From assembly GCA_030040495.1 (NCBI GenBank), contig JASHTP010000320.1, forward strand, positions 1 through 9,935: 9,935 bases of DNA. Reading direction: 5' to 3'. This DNA is from Alphaproteobacteria bacterium (lineage in GTDB: Bacteria; Pseudomonadota; Alphaproteobacteria; ATCC43930; CGMCC-115725). Position numbers and translations under genes: made by a program. Position 1 is the stretch's first letter, and each line of letters starts with the position of its first letter. Positions 6,352 to 9,935 of the stretch are shown here, one piece after another. The notes beneath the pieces were generated by a model. It saw only the letters and a program-made list of their open reading frames with translations, did not search any database and had not been told where the DNA came from.

Positions 6352-7644
6352 TCATGCCGCCTTGGCGAGCGCCTGATCGATGTCGGCGAGGATGTCGTCG
6401 ATATGCTCGATGCCGACGGCGAGCCGCACATAGCTGTCGCTGACGCCGGTGCGCAGCCGGTCCTCGGGCGAGAGCTGGGAATGCGTCGTCGAGGCCGGAT
6501 GGATGGCGAGGCTGCGCGCATCGCCGATATTGGCGACGTGGTAGAAGAGCTCGAGCGCGTCGATGAAGGCGCGGCCGGCGGCGAGCCCGCCCTTGAGCTC
6601 GAAGCCCACGAGCCCGCCATAGCCGCCCTTGAGATAGGCGTCGGCGCGCCGGCGCGCCTCGCCCTGCTGATAGGCGGGATGGATGATCCTGGCGATGGCG
6701 CGGTGCTGGGCGAGGTGATCGGCGACCGCCTGCGTGTTCTCGGCATGCCGCCGGATGCGCAGCGGCAGGGTCTCGATCCCCTGGATGAACTGGAAGGCGT
6801 TGAACGGGCTCATCGCCGCGCCGATGTCGCGCAGCAGGGTGACGCGCGCCTTGAGGATGTAGGCGATCGGCCCGAGCGGCTTCACCGCCTCGGTCCAGAC
6901 CGCGCCGTGATAGGAGGGATCGGGCTGGTTCAGCATCGGGAAGCGCGCCTTGTGCTGCGCCCAGTCGAAGGTGCCGCCATCGACGATGATGCCGCCGATC
7001 GAGGTGCCGTGGCCGCCGATATATTTGGTCGTCGAATGCAGGACGATGTCGGCGCCGTGCTCGAGCGGGCGGCACAGCACCGGCGCCGCGGTGTTGTCGA
7101 CGATGAGCGGGATGCCGAGCCGGCGGCCGAGCGCCGCCACCTCGGCGATGGGGAAGACGCGCAGCTTGGGATTGGGCAGGGTCTCGCCGAAGAAGGCGCG
7201 GGTGCGCGCGTCGCTGGCCCGGGCGAAGGCTTCGGGATCCTCGGGATCGACGAAGCGCGCCTCGATGCCGAGCGACTTGAAGGTGTTGGCGAAGAGGTTC
7301 CAGGTGCCGCCATAGAGGTCGGTCGAGGTGACGAAATTGTCGCCGGCATGGGCGATGTTCTGGATGGCGATGAATTCCGCCGACTGGCCCGAGGCCAGCG
7401 CCAGCGCCGCCACGCCGCCTTCGAGCGCCGCGACCCGCTCCTCGAGCACGGCGCAGGTCGGGTTCATGATGCGCGTATAGATGTTGCCGAGTTCCTCGAG
7501 GCCGAAGAGCCGCCCGGCATGCGCGGTGTCGCGGAACTGGTAGGAGGTGGTCTGGTAGATCGGCACGGCGACGGCGCCGGTCGCGGGATCCTGGCGATAG
7601 CCCGCATGCAGCGCGATGGTCTCGGGATGTTTGGACTTGATCAT
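6352..7644 (-). CDS. metY: O-acetylhomoserine sulfhydrylase (PLP-dependent)
   Basis: This enzyme makes homocysteine (or methionine) from O-acetylhomoserine and sulfide (or methanethiol), the direct sulfhydrylation route to methionine. It belongs to the PLP-dependent Cys/Met-metabolism family. The 430 residues match the usual MetY length. The N-terminal ALHAGYRQDPATGAVAVPIY, then GNIYTRIMNPT (about 53-63, with the PLP-phosphate-contacting tyrosine), the aspartate in VDNT (D183), and STTKYIGGHG with the Schiff-base lysine K207 are all present. C-terminal IHPASTTHSQL is also typical. The start is ATG 7644, with GAAAGGG 7 nt upstream. A GTG at 7674 is in frame but lies inside the leader terminator, so it is rejected. 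A promoter, a SAM-II riboswitch and a terminator precede the gene, which strongly supports the methionine-pathway assignment. O-succinylhomoserine sulfhydrylase (MetZ) is the nearest alternative and less likely from length and N-terminal motif. Confidence 0.93.
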   Translation of the reverse strand: MIKSKHPETIALHAGYRQDPATGAVAVPIYQTTSYQFRDTAHAGRLFGLEELGNIYTRIMNPTCAVLEERVAALEGGVAALALASGQSAEFIAIQNIAHAGDNFVTSTDLYGGTWNLFANTFKSLGIEARFVDPEDPEAFARASDARTRAFFGETLPNPKLRVFPIAEVAALGRRLGIPLIVDNTAAPVLCRPLEHGADIVLHSTTKYIGGHGTSIGGIIVDGGTFDWAQHKARFPMLNQPDPSYHGAVWTEAVKPLGPIAYILKARVTLLRDIGAAMSPFNAFQFIQGIETLPLRIRRHAENTQAVADHLAQHRAIARIIHPAYQQGEARRRADAYLKGGYGGLVGFELKGGLAAGRAFIDALELFYHVANIGDARSLAIHPASTTHSQLSPEDRLRTGVSDSYVRLAVGIEHIDDILADIDQALAKAA

Positions 7645-7651
7645 GGCATGG

Positions 7652-7658
7652 CCCTTTC
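7652..7658 (-). promoter_or_regulatory. RBS fixing the metY start
   Basis: GAAAGGG on the minus strand lies 7 nt before ATG 7644. It follows directly after the leader terminator's U-tract, so a ribosome can only start here on a transcript that has read through the terminator. Confidence 0.65.
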
Positions 7659-7660
7659 GC

Positions 7661-7692
7661 AAAAAATCCGCCACAGCTTCGCGCCGGGCGGA
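7661..7692 (-). terminator. Intrinsic terminator in the metY leader (riboswitch expression platform)
   Basis: On the minus strand TCCGCCCGGC (7692-7683) pairs with GCTG-T-GGCGGA (7677-7667), giving 10 bp including one G-T pair, with a single bulged T and loop GCGAA. TTTTTT (7666-7661) follows. It lies between the riboswitch and the RBS. Its 3' arm includes AGCTG (7678-7674), complementary to CAGCT (7714-7710) in the riboswitch tail, which gives a candidate antiterminator. Confidence 0.75.
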
Positions 7693-7700
7693 CGGGCCAC

Positions 7701-7757
7701 CCTCGCTTTAGCTGGATTTCTAACGCGCCCGCAAGCTGAGGCTTCAAATCGGCGCGA
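7701..7757 (-). promoter_or_regulatory. SAM-II riboswitch
   Basis: Read on the minus strand, the segment starts TCGCGCC-GATTTG, continues through GCTTGC and GGGCGCG-TTA, and ends AGCTAAAGCG. These blocks match, in order and spacing, the SAM-II (metA motif) consensus as I remember it. P1 is six base pairs (7756-7751 with 7729-7724). AGCT in the loop (7737-7734) can pair with AGCT in the tail (7713-7710), consistent with the SAM-II pseudoknot. SAM-II aptamers bind S-adenosylmethionine and precede methionine genes in Alphaproteobacteria, which fits metY. The aptamer begins at about the predicted transcription start, as expected for this short class. Confidence 0.85.
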
Positions 7758-7764
7758 CCGCGGG

Positions 7765-7793
7765 ACCCTAGATCAACATTCAGTCTTGGTCAA
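7765..7793 (-). promoter_or_regulatory. Sigma70-type promoter of metY
   Basis: On the minus strand TTGACC (7788-7793) is followed by a 17-nt spacer and TAGGGT (7765-7770). This puts +1 near 7758, just at the 5' end of the SAM-II aptamer. The -35 matches consensus at five of six positions. The -10 keeps TA and the final T. Confidence 0.6.
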
Positions 7794-7842
7794 TCCCATA
7801 AATTCAACGTGCCGGCCTCGTATTTCGCGCCTGCCGGGCGAA

Positions 7843-7871
7843 TTGGCGGCCCGGCCGAGTTGCTCTAGGCT
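7843..7871 (+). promoter_or_regulatory. Candidate promoter of the acyl-CoA synthetase gene
   Basis: On the plus strand TTGGCG (7843-7848) is followed by 17 nt and TAGGCT (7866-7871), predicting +1 near 7878 and a leader of about 39 nt before GTG 7917. It runs divergently from the metY promoter, about 50 nt apart. Both hexamers are partial matches in GC-rich DNA, so this is a candidate only. Confidence 0.4.
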
Positions 7872-7916
7872 CGGAAGCGACGCTTTGCCGACCCAGAACG
7901 ACAACGGAATGGAAAC

Positions 7917-9596
7917 GTGAGGGGATTGTCGATCGCGGCTTCGGTCGCGGCGCTGACCGCGCCGGGCGCGCCGTTCGAGATGGAAGAGAAGGTGATAAGC
8001 GGGATTGCGACGCGGGTGTGGAAGAACGCGCCGCCGAGCCTGCGCGCCGTCTTCGAGGCGAGCCGCGCGCAGGGCGACCGGCCCTTCCTGGTCTATGAGG
8101 CGGAGCGGCTTTCCTATGCCGAGCATTACCGCAAGGCGGCGGCGCTGGCGCGCGCCTTCGCCTTCCGCTTCGGCATCCGCAAGGGCGACCGCGTCGCCAT
8201 CGCCATGCGCAACTTCCCGGAATGGTCCATCGCCTTCTGGGCGGCGGCGGCGGCCGGCGCCGTGGTCGTGCCGCTCAACGCCTGGATGACCGGGCCGGAG
8301 CTGCTCTACTGCCTCGCCGATTGCGGCGCCCGGCTCCTCGTCGCCGATGCCCAGCGCGCCGAGCGGCTCGCGCCCCATCTCGCCGGACTGCCGCTCGAGG
8401 CGGTGCTGGTGGCGCGCGCCGAGCGGGCGCTGCCGCCGGGCCGGCTCGATTTCGAAGCGGCGCTCGCCGACGAGGGCGAGCTGCCGCCCGTGGCGCTCGA
8501 TCCCGAGGACGACGCGACGATCTTCTACACCTCGGGAACGACCGGCAAGCCCAAGGGCGCGCTCGGCAGCCATCGCAACATCTGCACCAACCTGCTCAGC
8601 ATCGCCTTTGCGCGGGCGCGCACGCTGCTGCGCCGCGGCGAGCCCTTGCCGGCGCCGGGCACCGCGCCCAAGACCGCGACCCTGCTCTCGGTGCCGTTCT
8701 TCCACGCCACCGGCTGCCATTCCGTGCTCTGCGCCAGCCTCTACGCCGGCAACAAGATCGTGCTGATGTATCGCTGGGATGCCGAGCGCGCCATGCAGCT
8801 CATCGAGCGCGAGAAGATCAACGGCTTCGGCGGCGTGCCGTCGATGGCCTGGCAGGTGATCGAGCATCCGAACTTCGAGCGCTACGATCTCTCCAGCATC
8901 GAGAGCATCGGCTATGGCGGCGCGCCGGCGGCGCCGGAGCTGGTGGCGCGGATCAAGGCCCGGTTCCCGCGGGCGATGCCGGGCAACGGCTACGGCCTCA
9001 CCGAGACCTCGTCGGTGACCTCGCAGAACGCCGCCGAGGATTACCAGCGCAAGCCCGACAGCGCCGGCCTCGTCATCCCGGTCTGCGACGTGCGCGTCGT
9101 CGACGCCGCAGGCAACGACGTGGCGCCGGGCGCGGTCGGCGAGCTCTGGGTCAAAGGGCCCAACGTGGTGAAGGGCTATTGGAACAAGCCCGCAGCCACG
9201 GCGGCGAGCTTCGGCGGCGGCTGGCTGCGCACCGGCGATCTCGTGCGCATCGACGAGGAGGGCTTCCTCTACATCCTCGACCGGGTCAAGGACATGCTGA
9301 TCCGCGGCGGCGAGAACGTCTATTGCGTCGAGGTCGAGGACGCGCTCTACAGCCACCCGGCGGTGATGGACGCGGCGGTGATCGGCATCCCGCACCGCGT
9401 GCTCGGCGAAGAGGTGGGCGCGGTGGTGCAGCTGAAGCCCGGCGCGCAGGTCGGCGAGGAGACGCTGCGCCGCCACGTCGCGGAGCGGCTCGCCGCCTTC
9501 AAGGTGCCGGCGCGCATCGCGCTGCGCCAGGAGCCGCTGCCGCGCAACGCCAACGGCAAGATCCTGAAGCGCGAGCTGAAAGGCGTGTTCGCGTGA
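7917..9596 (+). CDS. Fatty-acyl-CoA synthetase (AMP-binding, ANL superfamily)
   Basis: This 559-residue enzyme activates a carboxylic acid, probably a fatty acid, with ATP and CoA through an acyl-adenylate. The ANL motifs are in order: P-loop YTSGTTGKPKG (204-214), YGLTE (359-363), TGD with D441, the hinge DRVKDMLIRGGENVYCVEVE (455-474), and the C-terminal NANGKILKREL (544-554) with the adenylation lysine K548. There is no signal peptide or transmembrane segment. GTG 7917 is the only start codon before the upstream in-frame stop at 7866, and a weak GGAA lies 7 nt before it. The next start, ATG 7980, lacks an RBS and would remove ALTAPGAPFE, which I recall as conserved in close relatives. With the thiolase and FadB-like genes it suggests a fatty-acid use cluster. 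Substrate chain length is not readable. A 58-nt gap leads to the FAD-enzyme gene, probably cotranscribed. Confidence 0.92.
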   Translation: MRGLSIAASVAALTAPGAPFEMEEKVISGIATRVWKNAPPSLRAVFEASRAQGDRPFLVYEAERLSYAEHYRKAAALARAFAFRFGIRKGDRVAIAMRNFPEWSIAFWAAAAAGAVVVPLNAWMTGPELLYCLADCGARLLVADAQRAERLAPHLAGLPLEAVLVARAERALPPGRLDFEAALADEGELPPVALDPEDDATIFYTSGTTGKPKGALGSHRNICTNLLSIAFARARTLLRRGEPLPAPGTAPKTATLLSVPFFHATGCHSVLCASLYAGNKIVLMYRWDAERAMQLIEREKINGFGGVPSMAWQVIEHPNFERYDLSSIESIGYGGAPAAPELVARIKARFPRAMPGNGYGLTETSSVTSQNAAEDYQRKPDSAGLVIPVCDVRVVDAAGNDVAPGAVGELWVKGPNVVKGYWNKPAATAASFGGGWLRTGDLVRIDEEGFLYILDRVKDMLIRGGENVYCVEVEDALYSHPAVMDAAVIGIPHRVLGEEVGAVVQLKPGAQVGEETLRRHVAERLAAFKVPARIALRQEPLPRNANGKILKRELKGVFA

Positions 9597-9654
9597 GGCA
9601 GATGCAATTCCGCCCCCTGATCTTGCAGCGCGCCAAGCCACGAGGAGACGAACC

Positions 9655-9935
9655 ATGACCGCGCCGGCCTTGCGCCGCACCGATGCGAACCCCGTCATCG
9701 ACCGGTTGAAGCAGCGCTTCGGCGAGCGGCTGTCGACGGCGCCGTCGGTGCGCGAGCAGCATGGGAAGGACGAGAGCTATCACGCGGCGGCGCCGCCGGA
9801 CGCGGTGGTGTTCGCGCGCTCGACCGAGGAGGTGGCGGAGATCGTCACGCTCTGCGCGGCGCATAAGGTGCCGGTGATCGCCTTCGGCACCGGGACGTCG
9901 CTCGAAGGCCATGTGGCGGCGCTGGAGGGCGGCGT
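9655..9935 (+). CDS. FAD-linked 2-hydroxyacid dehydrogenase, GlcD/LDHD type (5' part)
   Basis: Only the first 93 codons are in the window; the family is usually about 460-490 residues. ATG 9655 has a strong RBS, GAGGAG (9642-9647), 7 nt upstream. The visible protein enters an FAD-binding (PCMH, FAD_binding_4) domain. AVVFARSTEEVAEIV is followed by VPVIAFGTGTSLEGHV, the pyrophosphate-binding loop typical of glycolate oxidase GlcD and D-lactate dehydrogenase LDHD. Such enzymes oxidise D-lactate, glycolate or related 2-hydroxyacids and pass electrons to quinone or cytochrome. It is 58 nt behind the acyl-CoA synthetase on the same strand and may share its promoter. The catalytic C-terminal half is outside the window, so the substrate cannot be assigned. 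Confidence 0.88.
   Translation, partial: MTAPALRRTDANPVIDRLKQRFGERLSTAPSVREQHGKDESYHAAAPPDAVVFARSTEEVAEIVTLCAAHKVPVIAFGTGTSLEGHVAALEGG

Noticed and set aside
7778..7805. Loose inverted TTGGTCAA / ATTCAA elements in the divergent region as an operator
   Set aside because: Symmetry is imperfect and overlaps the metY -35 element; no known binding-site consensus fits.
7909..7920. Mini-ORF ATG GAA ACG TGA (Met-Glu-Thr) whose stop overlaps the GTG start of the acyl-CoA synthetase
   Set aside because: A three-codon frame with no RBS of its own; the overlap is probably chance.
7773..9698. 641-codon minus-strand open frame over the acyl-CoA synthetase gene and divergent region
   Set aside because: Its residues are low-complexity, no family motifs are visible, and the opposite strand encodes a full set of ANL motifs.

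Overview
The window looks like a chromosomal segment of a high-GC (about 70% by eye) alphaproteobacterium. The support is strong third-position G/C bias, a SAM-II-type riboswitch (a class found mainly in Alphaproteobacteria) and fatty-acid-oxidation proteins with alphaproteobacterial-type motifs. A Rhodospirillales- or Hyphomicrobiales-like host is a guess from protein flavour only. Six complete protein genes and one truncated gene are supported. The many other long open frames are antisense or out-of-frame shadows caused by the base composition.

Layout, left to right. Positions 1-200 are a comparatively AT-rich leader. 201-1511 (+) encodes a two-module pentapeptide-repeat protein. An 8-bp hairpin fills the gap to the convergent minus-strand genes. 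On the minus strand, read from right to left, come metY (7644-6352), a double-hotdog acyl-CoA thioesterase (6197-5289), a thiolase (5005-3797) and a FadB/FadJ-type multifunctional beta-oxidation enzyme (3662-1530). From 7917 the plus strand carries a fatty-acyl-CoA synthetase and then the 5' end of a GlcD/LDHD-type FAD-linked 2-hydroxyacid dehydrogenase, cut by the window edge.

Function. Acyl-CoA synthetase, thiolase and FadB-like enzyme give activation, hydration/dehydrogenation and thiolysis of fatty acids. The thioesterase can return CoA from acyl-CoA. An acyl-CoA dehydrogenase is not in the window. metY is a methionine/homocysteine biosynthesis gene that shares a divergent regulatory region with the acyl-CoA synthetase.

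The non-coding parts are the most interesting. (1) Between the thioesterase and the thiolase there is a perfect FNR/FixK box (TTGAT-N4-ATCAA). It lies exactly 22 nt upstream of a -10-like hexamer and is followed by about 93 nt that fold into two C-rich-loop hairpins and a strong intrinsic terminator with a U-tract. There is no ATG or ribosome-binding site, so this looks like an undescribed, oxygen-responsive small RNA gene. (2) The metY leader carries, in order, a promoter, a SAM-II riboswitch starting almost at the predicted +1, an intrinsic terminator with six Us, and an RBS. A short antiterminator pairing is visible, so SAM-controlled transcription attenuation can be proposed. (3) An imperfect inverted, GAGGACGC-rich repeat sits between thiolase and fadB.
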